NCBI GenBank assembly: GCA_031472005.1
Contig: PZJY01000003.1
Location: forward strand, 1,116,001-1,180,000
Length of the DNA stretch: 64,000 nucleotides
DNA from: Tetracladium setigerum
Lineage: Eukaryota; Ascomycota; Leotiomycetes; Helotiales
Reading direction: 5' to 3'
The notes beneath the pieces are model-generated. The model was not told where the DNA came from. It saw only the letters and a program-made list of their open reading frames with translations, and searched no databases. Each line of letters opens with the position of its first letter. Position 1 is the stretch's first letter. Below are positions 10,448 to 23,068 of the stretch, one piece after another. The position numbers and the translations under genes were made by a program.

Positions 10448-11805
10448 TCAAACTCCATTTCTCCCCCCTGCACCACCAATAAAACCGTTCTCTTTTTTCC
10501 CCTCCTTCTCAACCAACGGCTTCCTCCCCTTCAAAGCTCTCATCCTAAAGTGACACCCCTCAGCCGTAGCCCTCCTCCCAGCAACCCTCTTCGCAGCCTC
10601 CTGCACCTCTTCCACATTCTTTAACACATCCTCCACCTTCATCCCATCGTACTCCACGAACGGCCTCAAACACAGCGACTCAATAGCATCAATTTGTAAC
10701 TTGAAAAATAACGCCGCCGTCCCCTTGTCATCCACATCACCCCACGCTCCCATTGGCATGTTATAATCACTCGCACTGACCTCTTCAAAGCCCAAATTTT
10801 CCAGCATACTAACGTCTAAATGTTCTGAACCAACGCCAAAGCCGCGCCTTTCCATGATGGACATGAGCTTAAGTGTCCAGGTCCTGGTGACCGGTTCTTC
10901 TTTGAAGAATTCAATGAGGTCAGAGTGGTTGTCGTAATCGAGGACTTCAATCCAGCCACCAGGGGAAAGATGCTTGTATGCTTCGGCATAGATGTTGGAC
11001 CAGGAGGCGAATGCGCCGGCCATACTTCGGAAGTGGATTAGATCGAAGGGTGTTGTGAACGTCCAGCCGCCCGGGGTTTCGGCGTCGTCGATCTCGAAGA
11101 AGACGGTTTGGGGGACTTTAGTAGGTTGAATGGGTGCGACTGCAAGAAGGATATGATTAGTTTGTGATAGAGATGCCAACAGATCTGGAGATGTATATCT
11201 TGCTGTATATTATAGTCTAAAATACACATTTGAGGAGACGCCATATTTCAATGGCTCGTCCCTGGTTGGGCTGGGTTGTGTTGAATTTGGGGGAAACGTA
11301 CTATCAGTTCCGATGACCTCAGTATTAGGATAGGCCATTGCCATATCCAGCACCCAATCCCCTGGACCACACCCCACATCTAAAATCCGTGTTGGCTCCT
11401 CAGTGAAACTTACAGAGGTGAGATTATCTGGGAAGAACTGAAGGTGAATCAAATGCATGATCTGCCATCTATTCTGCTCTTCCTCATCGTTGGGGAGCCA
11501 GTAGTCCGAGACATAGCGCCGGTTGTGGATATACGTGTATTCAATATCGTGTTCGTAGAGGGAGCGTGTGGAATTGCTATAGATTCAAGAATATTAATTA
11601 GCAATGGCACAGGAGTATGATCGGACAGAAAGACAAACACAGTATCGCATTCACTCCTCGCAACATGATGAAGTGTCCCCGCTCTCCCATTTATATGATC
11701 ATCTTCATATTCATCCTCAGACTCGGGATTTTCTTGCGATGTTTCGCTACTGGCCCGTCCCTCTTTCTCGTAGTCCATGTCGACATCTAGATTGTTGTGA
11801 ACCAT
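10448..11805 (-). CDS. LaeA-like SAM-dependent methyltransferase
   Basis: Class I methyltransferase fold. Exon 2 (11576-11302) carries YEHDIEYTYIHNRRYVSDYW and motif I, RILDVGCGPGDW, followed by TEVIGTD. Exon 3 (11139-10448) continues with APIQPTKVPQTVFFEIDDAE, then FDLIHFRSMAGAF and LSPGGWIEVLDYD, the post-motifs typical of fungal LaeA-like and TAM domain proteins. Intron 2 is GTACGT...TTGCAG, phase 1. Exon 1 is taken from ATG 11805 (MVHNNLDVDMDYEKEGR, acidic) to a GTGTTT donor at 11640, but this gives phase 0 while exon 2 needs phase 2, so either the donor or one base here is wrong. Some members methylate small molecules; LaeA itself regulates secondary metabolism. The substrate cannot be read from the sequence. 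It is separated from the UstYa locus by SEC12. Confidence 0.8.
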
Positions 11806-13523
11806 TATTGCGAGGCTATGCTGCGCGATATTTCTCAGCAAAGGTATTCTGCGATTTGTTTTGCTGTGGTGTGCTCGCGACAATTGAATGTGATTGTCTG
11901 TATGAGCGAAAACGCATGTGCTGAGGTTATGATACAGTGAATAGCTTTCTCCTGTATAGTCCCTCCTCAAATCGCAGTGCGACTGCGATTACTTTCTGTG
12001 GCGACGGCGAGAGATATTTCATGACGGGACCTCCGAAAACATGTCCGTTAAGGATATATGAAATGCTCCCAGCAAGAAATTCATACACACAGATCGAGAA
12101 GAAGATCAAGATCAAGTGGATGAAGTTAAAACAGGAATACAAGAAGAAGAAGAACAAGCAGGAAGGGAACCCCATAAAAGAAGGAGGGAAAGGAACAGGA
12201 ACAGGAACAGGAGAAGAAGGCGGCGGCGGCGGGAAGGACGGGGACGGTCCACATCACCACGGAGGTAGAGTAGCTGCTGGGTCCGAGGGTGCGCGAAGTT
12301 TATCGAAAGATCGCGCAGCGGGAGGGCGAGGCACGGGGGCACGGGTGAGAAGTTGGAGCGTGCCACCCCTTCCATGGACTTGGGCCAGCCAACTAACTGC
12401 TGGACTGTGAGCAGTGATTTACTGATTTCTGCCGTCTGACCGAAGGCCCATGCAGGTACAGTACAGTACTGTACTCGGCTGATGCAATAAAAGGGGATAT
12501 ATTCTTCTACTATTCTCCTAACAAAAGCCCAGAATAATGCCAAAGACCCCATACCCAGGAAATACAATGACGGCATCAAATACTGTATGTCGTAGTGAGA
12601 TGTTTTTACTTTCATTTTCCCTTCTAGCGCTGGATTGGAATAAAAATGGAAGAAGGGTGGTGGTTGGGAGAGAATGTTCCAGCCGAGCAGTGCAGCAGCA
12701 CACCACATACATTATGCAGCTTCCCACAGATCCAGCAAACCGTGTGCTGGGACCAATAATTCTACTCCGTGGAGTATATGTATGGAGGCCTACTATATCT
12801 ATAGGTCCTTATGTATGCAAGATGCATTAACAACGAAACAAAAACAAAAACGAAACCTCGACTAAACTACTCAACTTGCATACCTAACCTACGACCCACC
12901 ATCATACAGTACATATCTACCTTCCCCATTCAACTCGGCTTTTATGTCTCCATACCACATGCCCCACGAATCATTTCTTACCTTCTCAACTACTGGGTGA
13001 AGAGACTGTGGATGGAGTTCAGTCGGTTGGTAGCCAAGACAGACTTAATATACTTGTCTGTTAGTACGTTTGTAAGTGGTATGTTGTTGTTCTATTCTTA
13101 GGAAATCTATGGCTCCTTTCTTTCTTTTTGGCTTGTTAGTACGTACCATACAGAATCATACAGAAGTTATACTAACTGTACCGTACTTCTGCAGCGAGCA
13201 TATTCCAAGTCTTCCCGACCCAACTCATCTATCCTATCCATCACATTATTATTCAAACCCAGCCAGTCATTTCCCTTTACTGGATCAATATGCATATTCA
13301 AATAAAAATGCCATGTATGTATATGTGACGAGCAACCAGTAGGAACCATCCCATCAACATGTCAGTTGGGTCAGAAAGAGTTTAGAACGGCTTACTTTTC
13401 CACATGCTTCTTTTTTTGTGTGGGGGGATAGGGCGGGATGGGCGGGAAGTGGTCATTAAAAGTTAAAATATTAGGAACGTTTGGGAATCTTTGGGTCGGG
13501 TCCCAGGTTGTGGGTTGCAGAGA

Positions 13524-13549
13524 GTGGGAGTGGGAGTGGGAGTGGGAGA
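13524..13549. repeat. GTGGGA microsatellite
   Basis: Four tandem GTGGGA units followed by a purine-rich run, within the gene-poor stretch. Confidence 0.8.
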
Positions 13550-14470
13550 AGTTGTGAGTGGGTGTGTGATGCGGTGGGTGGTGATGTTGTGTAACCCAAT
13601 ATGTATGTATGCTGCAACACACAAAACTCACTCATCACATTTTTTCCGCTTATAGTAGCAATACATACATGTGCGTGCGTATACGAGTTGGTGGTGTAGA
13701 GACACAGAAACATAATCCCGGGATTTGGCGTTGGGATTTGAAGATTTGGGATTTGGGAACTTGAGGATTCTGGGAGCTGGTGAATTTGGGAGTTAGGAAG
13801 AAATCTTGAGATTTGACCTTGGAATTAAGACTTTCAAAATCAAAATTTCAAAATCCAGTACAAAAGTCCATCCTCAATCTTTCCTTCCGCCCATCAATCA
13901 CATTACAGCAAATCACCAACCAGCATATGTCTTTCGCAAATTATTCACAAAAAGTATCTATGCAGTTATAATTACAACATAATGACAATCCATCTCATTC
14001 CCTTCCTTCACAGCCGAAATCAATAATAAACGATAATAAAAAGGTAATGTATAAATCCACCAAACCATCCCCTCTCTTCTGCGCTTCCAGAAGCCTGTCT
14101 GAAAAGCTAGAAATTGTAAAACAAGTAATATAAAACTCCTTATCCACCCCTAGTGTTGCCGTTTTCTATTTTAAAAATCTATTGAGGGAACTAGGATAGG
14201 GGATACAATAGGGAAAGAAAAGAACGAAAGAAGGGGCAAGTGAGTAAAAGACGATATGGCATCGTCTGCCATGTTCACCAGTGAATGGCAGAATGATAAG
14301 GAGAAAAAAAAATCGATAGAGGAAGGAGAGGAAATGGAATATATATACTATGTTTGCCTATATCTAAAAGTAGCTGGGAGAACTGGGAGAACTGAAGAGC
14401 AGGAGGTGAACCCATACCCTCCAGCGCTCCTATACACGGTAACACCACATAGTGATGGCCTGAACTTGAT

Positions 14471-14496
14471 CACATACACATACACATACACATACA
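14471..14496. repeat. CACATA microsatellite
   Basis: About four tandem CACATA units ending in CATGTA. Confidence 0.8.
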
Positions 14497-15521
14497 TGTA
14501 CAACCACGTATCTACCATGGACAAAATTGACAACTGCTTCGACCATTATATGCTTTGCCTAATTGTCCTCCTTGATCTACCGTTGTACGTGAAAGAAACT
14601 CATAATTCCTATTCGCACCCTTGACGATATATAGGTATCCTTGATGTCCAGCCAGACTGTCAAATCAATCGGCCGATTTAGAAGTCAGAAGTCTAGGAGA
14701 TGGCATGAATACAATTAGAATCCCTCGGTTGGCCGGTATGGCTGTTTGCAAATTATAGGTACATCCAAATGTGAAATCCAAACGAGTGTAGACAAGCAAG
14801 GGCCAGGAATGAATGAAAGAAATGCAAAAAGGCATATGATGGAGTTCAGCGTAAGACGTTTTTCTCGATTCGCGCCATGGATGATACTGTAAAGCTCATT
14901 GCATATGTTCCATCGAGCAATGTTGGCTCGCCAAAAAGTGGGATTCGCTGAAAGGCAGGAGGACGTTCTTTTGAAACAAAAATAGCAACTGGTTGAGGAG
15001 AGTGGCTCTTCCCTGAAATCCGTTGCCAACCAAAGATGTATCATCAGAGAGACGGCATGCAGGATAGCGTACTTCGATAACCTCTGGTGGTGCTTTTCTA
15101 ATTCCCCCAAAATTGACTTGACTTGGCGATACTGGTTGGGAAATGGCTTGCAAAGAGTAATAACCGTCAGTGACGGCCTCCTTTGAATGTGCAATAACCG
15201 AAACGAAAAAGGACGAATATGTATTACAGAGAAGAGGGTGATCCGAATCAAAAGAAATTGGTAACTACCTAGAAAGATACACAGGAATGTTTCTTGGCCT
15301 CGTAAAGAATTGAACCCCAGATATCTTTTCCCAAACACCCTGTATTTAATCCTCCCCAAATGCCAAACGTCTTTCTTTACCTGACGCCGGCCAAAGTATC
15401 GAAAAAAAAAAACGTCCAAAATGCCCATCAAATGCCCCAAGTACTCCTAATCAAACAAGATTGCTCGCTCTATATTGTCATGATACTGACGCTCCGCTTC
15501 GCGCACAAAGAGCACAGATTA

Positions 15522-16695
15522 TTAGTGATCCTTGTCATTGGCTGGCGGTATGATCTGTCCCATCTTATCATCGCCCTCACACCTCTCCCTATCCAACTTC
15601 ATCGGCATAATCAAAGCCAATTCCGGACAATACTCAAAATTCTTCTTTCGTCGTTCGGGATCCTTCCACACGTCATCTGGCAGGAGCTCTCCGCCCTGGC
15701 GAACGTGGAATCCCATTGGCTTCTCGTGCCACCTGTCTTCCACCGAGAAATATTTTTCTTCCTTTGCCGTGGCTACTTTGGCGCCGGGGAGATTGGTGAT
15801 CCGTCGGCCGAACCATTCGTCTTCTGGTTCGGTGTTGTTGTAACGAGCTTGGAAACCGAGGATGCGACGAACGCTCGAGATTCGGCGGAGCGAGAGACCA
15901 CCGTTGCCGGCGAATTTGTCTTCTGAGGTTCTGGTGATTGTCAGAAATTGAGACGCATGTATGGGCGCGCGAGCGAGCGAGGGAGGGTAAAATACCTTGG
16001 AGCACCAGCCCAATCATAATCCAACCAGTCATTCAAACTATCGTTGGAATTCGCGCACATGATAGCATCCGACTCGAACTTCATCATCCACTCCACCCCT
16101 GGCATATACTGATCATAAAAATTCAAATCGGTGAGCAGTCTGTACACATGCTCCTTACTCTCGATACTAAAGGGTTCCGGCAACACCACCAAATCCAACT
16201 TTCCATTCGCCTCGTGGTATTGTGTTGCGAAACTGCGCGAGACGCTGATCACGCTTTGGTTTGTGCCGATGAACATGAAGCGCCAGTCTGGAGGGACCAC
16301 GGTAATCATGTGTAGAAGTTGTGGGACGAGTTGGGGGAGTGGGCGGCCTTCGATCATGACGGCTACTTTGGAGGCGTTGTATTGGGATTTCGGATCGTAG
16401 TTGGGGTGCCAGTCGACTTCGACCGAGGGTAGGTGCTGAATTGCACTCTGGAATTGATGTGAGGCTGCATCTTTGATGGTTTGCTTGTAATTTGGAAGGA
16501 GGGAGGCGAAGAGCCAGCTATTCCAAGTTGTCCGTCAGCTTGTTTTGTCCATTGACTTGACAGTATTCTGAGGAATAGTGAGGCGACTTACGTTCCGACA
16601 AGACTTAGGAACAATGTTACCCTTGTTCGTGTGATAGTAAATAGGCCTGGAGAATCCGTGTGGTCATCATAAGAGGTTGCGACAGAGTACGACAT
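15522..16695 (-). CDS. DUF5672 putative Golgi glycosyltransferase, copy A
   Basis: Three exons (16695-16592, 16519 region corrected to 16517-15996, 15930-15522) give 344 residues. The N-terminus has a short cytosolic part and one signal anchor (VTLFLSLVGTWLFASLLP), so a type II membrane protein of the secretory pathway is likely. The domain shows YNASKVAVMIEGRPLPQLVP, VVPPDWRFMFIG, the acidic motif MKFESDAIMCAN, then DYDWAGAP and GNGGLSLRRISSV, which define the DUF5672 family. The ESD residues resemble the metal-binding DxD of glycosyltransferases, so a sugar transferase role is plausible but not proven. The first intron splits the anchor in phase 2, at the same place as in copy C. It is divergent from the RgpF-like gene, with 1.1 kb between the starts. 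Confidence 0.85.
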
Positions 16696-17811
16696 CGTGT
16701 CCGTCACCCCGCGATGCTGAGGGAATTGGTGCTCTGGCTTTCAATCTGGGCAAAGGACAGGAATAAAGGAGATCGAATTCATGAACGACAGCCTTTCAGA
16801 CGTAGAAGTTGATGATACATCCTGAATACGGGAGCGTGAAGGGAAGGGCTGTGGAGAATACGAAGATTCAACTTGGTAAAGTGAAGTTGTATTCGTAGGC
16901 TGGCTCCATAGAGGAAGACAACACGACAAGTCACTTTAAAAGTACGAGCTATTACGATGCTGGAAAAAGGAGCAGATGAACAGGGAACAAAGAGCGACCC
17001 GGGTTTCATTGGTTCGTCCACATCCTTGTTTGCAGGCGGCGATAGAGTAATCTTCCTTCTGCCATCCCGGCTCATGTGAATCTCCCTCCGTTGATAGAGC
17101 CACGACCCGCCTTCGCTGGCTGATTATCACAAGTGTGCTAAAACCGACAGGACGATTTCAAAACGACCGATCAACACTCCAGCACTATGAGAGTTGAACT
17201 CTGTTGAGAAGTTGAGACCACGTCTCATAACTTCAATAAGCGAGGTCAATTTTGCCTTCCTTCGTGTTGTGACGAGTGAAGACTACCTCAACCAAGGGAA
17301 AGTCCACAGCACGAGTATCAAGACTTCTTTGAACAGAAATAGATATGTGTTGATCTCGAGATACCCCCAACAACAATAGTTTTCAGACTTCATTTTCTGA
17401 GGTCAGAAAAATAAGATAACTTTAAGGAGTGCGTCCAAATCCATGTTCTAAGGGCTGGCGGTGGACATTCTTCGTGAGACGTGAGTTGAAGCCCTTTTGT
17501 TGAATGCCTATGAGAAATTGCTATTAGCCATTAAGATGTGTAGGTACTCTACCATGTAAATAAACCCTTCGAAGTGAGGCTGTGAGAATACAAAAATAAA
17601 GTAATAGTCGAGTCAGTGAATAATGGTTTGAAAATCAATAACAAGCTTTCCGGTCGTCATGGCCTAAAGCGGCAAAAGGGGTCAACCCCCCGTAGCCTTA
17701 TCGGAATCCAAAACTCACGATGATGATCATCCACATCATCCGAGCTCCCTTGTCAACAAAGGCAGAATAAGGCTTAACACTAATTGTTACTTTATTTTCC
17801 TATGTCCAACA
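16696..17811. promoter_or_regulatory. Divergent promoter region of DUF5672 copy A and the RgpF-like gene
   Basis: Non-coding 1.1 kb between two divergent start codons. No binding motif recognised. Confidence 0.4.
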
Positions 17812-19448
17812 ATGGCCGCTAATTATATTCTTCCCTTTCTCAGTCGCTTCAACACGCGCGCAACATGGCTGAGTGCACTGGTGCTTGTGACACTCTTGTC
17901 ATCCTTTGCGTATCTGAATTTCAATTCAATCGTATGACAATCCACAAATTCAACTACCTCCCCTCCTCTCTTCATAACTCTATACTAACGAGGTCTTACA
18001 GTACAGTTCCCCTAAACCATCGCATATACTCGATTCCAACCCATCAATTCTCACCCATTCACCCTCCTACACCGAAATCGCAGATTCCCCTTTGAAGATA
18101 TACGTTCCACCACAACAACCCCCTCCGACCCTCAAGACGACGCCTGGGCTGCTGCACACAAGGAAGATGGCACCTTCAAAGGAGATCCCGCAGACAAGGA
18201 GGCCTACATCAAAGCCCTAAATTGCCCCAATGTTTGCGCAGATGCCCCATCCGCCGCTGCCCCCGTTCAATCAATATGTCCCGATTTCAAGACGATGCTC
18301 AAAAACGTCGCACAAGCCGAATGCGACAAATGTCCATTCGACGTCTCCCGTTGTCCAGGTGGTATCCACGACACAGATCCTCACCATCACCTGAACGATG
18401 CAGGAAATCCAGCACAATCAGCTGCAACAAACCTCCCTAGTTCGGCGGGTCAGGTACCCAAGGAGAGCAAAAACACACGCCCTCTTATTTCATATGTATA
18501 CACGGACGACTCTCCAGCGCGAAAACCAACCTCGAATTCTTCACCAAACACGCGCTTCACGATGAAGCAGATTTCATATTCATTCTTTACGGCAACTCTA
18601 CCATTGACTCCAAAATCCTCCCAATCGGCCATCCTAACATAAACATCTTCCGACACCCCTCCTCTTCCCTCTCGAAAATCACCCAAAATTTCTGCTCGCC
18701 ACTTGCACCACATTTGGAGATCCTAAACTCCACAACGGGAGGCATAACCCCGCTCAAGGATAAATACAAGAAATTCATATTTTTGGACAGTAGCATGCGC
18801 GGACCATTCATCCCTCGCTGGAGCGCGGCATGTTGGAGTTCCTCTCTCCTCGCAATGTTGAAGGGGAACACCAAAATGGTAGGGACGGAATTGGGATGTA
18901 GGAAGGATCAGCGACCATATCTACAGCCACATTTCTTGGCCGTGGATAGGGATGCTTTGGATATCTTATTGACAGACACGCGCTTCACTTATGAAGGCCG
19001 ACAAAAGCAGCTGCTGAGGGAGAAATTAAAAGGGACAGGAACCTTATTGCCAACACCAACGCCTAAAGCCCAAGCAGAGGCAAAGAAAGAAACACTAGAC
19101 CAGGACGTAGCGGTAGAAGAAGAGGCGAACGTCTGCACGAGACGAGAAGCTGAGAAATCACTCACCACTGCAATTCGTGACCAGAATTGGGAAGCGGCAG
19201 TGTTGGAGATCGCGTGGCAGGATAAGAGGGTCTATATGTACCTGAGATGCTCGGAGGATAACGAGAGGTATGTTGGGGTGAATAGTCGACCGGACGGACA
19301 GGTTGACCCGTGGGAAGTGATGTTTGTCGATCCGGATATCATGGGTGAGGGTGTGGAGGAGTTGACGTTTAGGTTTGAGAGGGGTGGATACTCAAGTTTT
19401 GATGCTTGTCGGGCTGTTGAGAGGGGGAGGGAGAATACGAGTACCTAG
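17812..19448 (+). CDS. Putative type II membrane glycosyltransferase with RgpF-like motif (two apparent frameshifts)
   Basis: Exon 1 (17812-17931) encodes MAANYILPFLSRFNTRAT plus the anchor WLSALVLVTLLSSFAYLNF. The intron ends TACTAACG...CTTACAG at 18001. The downstream domain has a Cys-rich stem (CPNVCADAP, CDKCPFDVSRCPGG), then RPLISYVYTDDSPAR, DEADFIFILYGNS, KYKKFIFLDSSMRGPFIPRW and KMVGTELGC. The FIFLDSSxRGPFxP pattern matches that in rhamnan-synthesis (RgpF-like) and related glycosyltransferases. A PTPTPKAQAEAKKE linker separates a C-terminal domain ending RAVERGRENTST. The frame is continuous only with one extra C in the run 18087-18090 and one extra A in the run 18522-18525; with both it is about 522 residues. 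It stands among three DUF5672 genes, which supports a role in glycan synthesis. Confidence 0.65.
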
Positions 19449-20196
19449 GTGGTGGAAGAGAAAAAAACTGTTTATACTTTTGGAAATGGGTGTTTTTTGG
19501 TCTTAGATCTAATAAGAGGGCTAAGTTGGACATGTCAATAATACAATAATGAGTGATAATGTAAGGAAGTCTTAATGAAAGAGGACGTTGAGATAACCTC
19601 ACATATAGGGTCCTATTGCATAAGATATTATATACATGTCATCTCACATTAGTTCACATTAGTTTCGCATACCATACCATTTTCCATACCATAATTTACT
19701 TGATGGCACAGCTTCTATTGAGCCGGTGGGTAGCGAGATTTTGTCCAAGTTAGCGTAGATACTACTGTCGGTACCTCCTTTTTACCTTTTACCTTCGTAT
19801 TTGGCCATTAGCCGACAAAGTCCTGTAGGTAGGAACCCAGAGACCGGTCTAGATCAACAAAGAGCCTCTCCGTACAATTGTTAAATTCACTACCATGGCG
19901 TTTGGTTGTCAGCATTTTAAGCTCAGGTGTATGTTGAGCGGATTTAGATACCTTATCACCTCTCTATATACTACAACTACTGTACAAAAATTTGAAGCAA
20001 GCAGCTCGCTTATGATCTGGATAAACAAACAGACAAAGCTTGCTTTACAGACGGACTCCGGACTCCTCGCTCCCAAATTCTAGAACCGTATTGCCTTTCC
20101 CTTCTTCTATAGATCCGCATATATCTCCTTTTAAAATATCGGACGCCGCCTCCCTTATCGGACACTAAACTCGAAGCCTGAAATTACAAACTCAAT
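19449..20196. other. Convergent intergenic region
   Basis: Spacer between the 3' ends of the RgpF-like gene and DUF5672 copy B. No gene or repeat seen. Confidence 0.5.
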
Positions 20197-21246
20197 CTAC
20201 CACAAATCCAAACTAGACAACTTGTACTCCGGACACCACTCCTCCAACGCCTTTAATTGCGTCGTCAAAAACCTATGGACTTGATGTAACCCTAATGGAT
20301 GAGGGTACTCCACGCTCTCCACGCTGAACGTCCTCGCGACCTCCACACTTGGTAAGACCACCCTTCCCTCATCACCCTCTCGCACCCCAGCCTTCTCATC
20401 ACTCTCCTGCAACTCTCTCAAGCGATTATAAAACCACTGGCCCTCATATCTATCTCCCTCCTTCTGCGTTTGTTCCCAATCCCATTTGCCTAGAACTCGC
20501 AGCATATCTCTGCGTTTGCGCAGACTCAGACCACCATTATATCCCTCGCCCAAAGTATCCTTGATAGGCGCGCCAATGAACGAATAGTCAAGATAATCTT
20601 CCACCCTCACGGCGGCATTTGCGCAAATCATGCTGTCGCTTTCGAAGACCAGTACATTCTCTACGGGGGCTAAGGTATTCCATATCCAGGTGTTTGTGAG
20701 GAAAGCGGAGATGGATTCGGGGGTGGTGAATTTTGCCGTTGGAGGCAGAAGGCGGATTTCGAGATTATGCGAATTGATGAGCCGCGTGAGGGAGGAGGAG
20801 GTGGAGAAGAGGGGGAGGGAGTCGGTGCTGGTGTAGATCAGGATGGGCCAGGTGGGGCCGAGGACGGCGGAGAAGTGGACGATGAGTGGGATGAGGTTTG
20901 GTCGGTAGGTAGGTTGAATTATGATGGCGGCGAGGGTGTTGAGGGCTAGATTGCTGGTTGTGGAGGAGAGGATGCCGGTTGCGCCTTGGGGAGGGTGAGG
21001 TTGAGGTTGAGCGTTTGATGGAGGAGGAGTATGGGTTGATGGTGGGGGATTAGATTGGCCGGGTTGGACTAAGCTTGGTGTTGTTTCTGCTGTAATTGGT
21101 GCTGTTGATGATAAGGAGGTCGAGGGGATAATTGTGAATTGAGGATGAGAGAATTTGAATATCCAGATTAAAATGAGGAAGAGGAAGGACGAGAACAGGA
21201 TGTTCCGCACTTTGCGCTGGTGGTCGTCGAGGGGTAAGGTCGTCAT
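20197..21246 (-). CDS. DUF5672 putative Golgi glycosyltransferase, copy B
   Basis: One exon of 349 codons from ATG 21246, chosen because the protein then starts with a basic tail and one signal anchor (NILFSSFLFLILIWIFKF). A Pro/Thr/Ser-rich stem follows (about residues 40-95), then the DUF5672 domain: AAIIIQPTYRPNLIPLIVHF, LVFESDSMICANAAVRVEDY, DYSFIGAP and GYNGGLSLRKRRDMLRVLG, ending LEEWCPEYKLSSLDLW. The ESDSMICAN motif is shared with copy A, but identity outside the motifs is low and there is no intron, so this is an older paralog than copies A and C. The frame is intact. The longer ORF start at 21477 is less likely because it puts 77 unrelated residues before the anchor. Confidence 0.8.
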   Translation of the reverse strand: MTTLPLDDHQRKVRNILFSSFLFLILIWIFKFSHPQFTIIPSTSLSSTAPITAETTPSLVQPGQSNPPPSTHTPPPSNAQPQPHPPQGATGILSSTTSNLALNTLAAIIIQPTYRPNLIPLIVHFSAVLGPTWPILIYTSTDSLPLFSTSSSLTRLINSHNLEIRLLPPTAKFTTPESISAFLTNTWIWNTLAPVENVLVFESDSMICANAAVRVEDYLDYSFIGAPIKDTLGEGYNGGLSLRKRRDMLRVLGKWDWEQTQKEGDRYEGQWFYNRLRELQESDEKAGVREGDEGRVVLPSVEVARTFSVESVEYPHPLGLHQVHRFLTTQLKALEEWCPEYKLSSLDLW

Positions 21247-23068
21247 TGTGGGGTCATTTGATAGAGGGGCTATTGTGACACTCGTGATACAAGTGCGTAT
21301 TAGCCGGGTAGGTAGACTCTGTGGTTTGGTTTTTAGTTGGTGTACTGTAATGTACAATCTGATAGAAATTGGAAGTGATACTGTCGATGCGCGACAGGAG
21401 AATATTGAAGTTGCCCAATGCGAACTTAGTCTCACGCCACGCCTGCAGCCTTGTCTCTCAGCCTGATGCTTTGCCAAGAGTTGGACTAAAGTCAGAAAAG
21501 GAATGGATTCCTCGATTGATGAATCTCATTGAAACTCAGACGCAAGGGAATTGACTATTGCAACATCATGGACCAAACTCCAACACAGCGAAGGCTTGCA
21601 TGCTGTAATTTCGCAATTTCGCAATTTGGAATGTCGGGAAGGGTTGTTCAACCTCAGGAAGTTTGCATCGCATCTCCAACTTTCTTTGGTTGGTTTCTTT
21701 GGTTTGGTCCAAGCTGACAGAAAGGAATGTAGGCGGTCGGCGACGTTGATAAAAACACTCCCCATCCCACCACCCACCACCACGGAAATCTACTCAATTT
21801 AGGCCCTTCGCCGACTCGGCTGTTCAAAGTGCCCAGGTGTCCATCAGATTATACAATACGGGTGTGGCCCCCACACCGGCACACCCTGAGGATAAAGATC
21901 GTGCAATATAATCCAAGGAGTCCCTGGTCCGTACCCATCTGGGACTTTGGGAGACTGGGAGAAAGGAAAGGAACGCCTGCCGCTTGAACGACTTCAACAC
22001 CGACTTCGGGATATATGGAGAGAAGAGAAGAGGTGGCAGGATCGTATCCTGGCCGAGTCCCTGACCTGATCAACTCCAGGCGAACATGCATACGGACGAA
22101 CCTTGCATTCATTCCATTGATAAAGAAAGAAAATTGGGGACGAATTTGGGGCAATCTACCCCTGATTTGGTTTACCGCAAACAATACCTGGGACGCGTGG
22201 ATTGCGGGAGGTGGCCAAGGTTGGCATTAATCTTTCGAAACATCAGATCTTCAAAATTTAAAACAACCTTATGATGTTTACAGGATTACATGCCAAGTAT
22301 CCATCCAGGAGGGAGTTGCCACTCACGAACAAGCGACTTTGATATATCATTTCTCGCGAAACACCAACTGATCGATTGTTGGCAGAGGCAGATCTACCGC
22401 AGAGGACTAGACCAGGAACAGCAATCGGTTTCATCCTTCCCGCTTGTGGAGTTCAAACTCGTAAAATTGGGGGAAAAGGTGTCGTAATGTGATGGGACGA
22501 CAACACGAACACTTTTCAATCTTTTCTGTGCTCCCTATCCCTCTCCACCCCAGGCTCCGCTTCCACAACTCACCTTGCTGCTTGCACCAATCCCCAGACT
22601 CGTCCACCAACTTTTAATATACTGCAAATCACCCTCAGCATCTGTCGCTGATCCCTGTCCTCTTCGCGCCAGAGTCCAGAACCATTGCACGCAGCATCCT
22701 GCTCCGTAACCTGCACGGGCACCAAACGCTCCTCGCAGCTCACTCCATCAACATCGAACCCTCTCAGACTCACTTGTCAAGTTTACAACTAGCATCGACC
22801 CAAATCATTGGGAGGCGCGACGTCGGTGCAGTTAATCTATTTCCTCACCGCTTAGTTCCATGGCATAAGACAGGCCGGCAGCCTTGTTCGGCACGATAAC
22901 ATCATCCATTTCATCTATTCTCGGCCAAGTTACCGACCCGTACACCTTCAACGTCCTTCTGCAGTGCCATGTACATTGTACCACCACGATCGTGTGTACC
23001 CTTTCGCAATTGAAAACTGCAGTAACGCCAAACCCTTTTTCTCTCTCTCACGCTCGCAGTCGTGATTG
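21247..23068. promoter_or_regulatory. Divergent region between DUF5672 copies B and C
   Basis: 1.8 kb without a gene I can support. It must hold the promoters of both divergent paralogs. No clear motif seen. Confidence 0.4.

Larger units (their letters stand above)
11806..15521. other. Gene-poor stretch
   Basis: About 3.7 kb without a gene I can support. ORFs of 198 codons (12112-12708, minus) and 241 codons (14715-15440, minus) show no domain, no sensible composition and no splice context. The stretch contains simple repeats (13524-13549 and 14471-14496). Confidence 0.5.

Noticed and set aside
12112..12708. 198-codon ORF on the minus strand
   Set aside because: Ends in a poly-Leu/poly-Arg run that mirrors simple repeats on the other strand; not protein-like.
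14715..15440. 241-codon ORF on the minus strand
   Set aside because: No domain, many Phe/Leu/Arg/Cys in no pattern, no splice context and no signal; long ORFs of this size arise by chance in such DNA. A translated database search would settle it.
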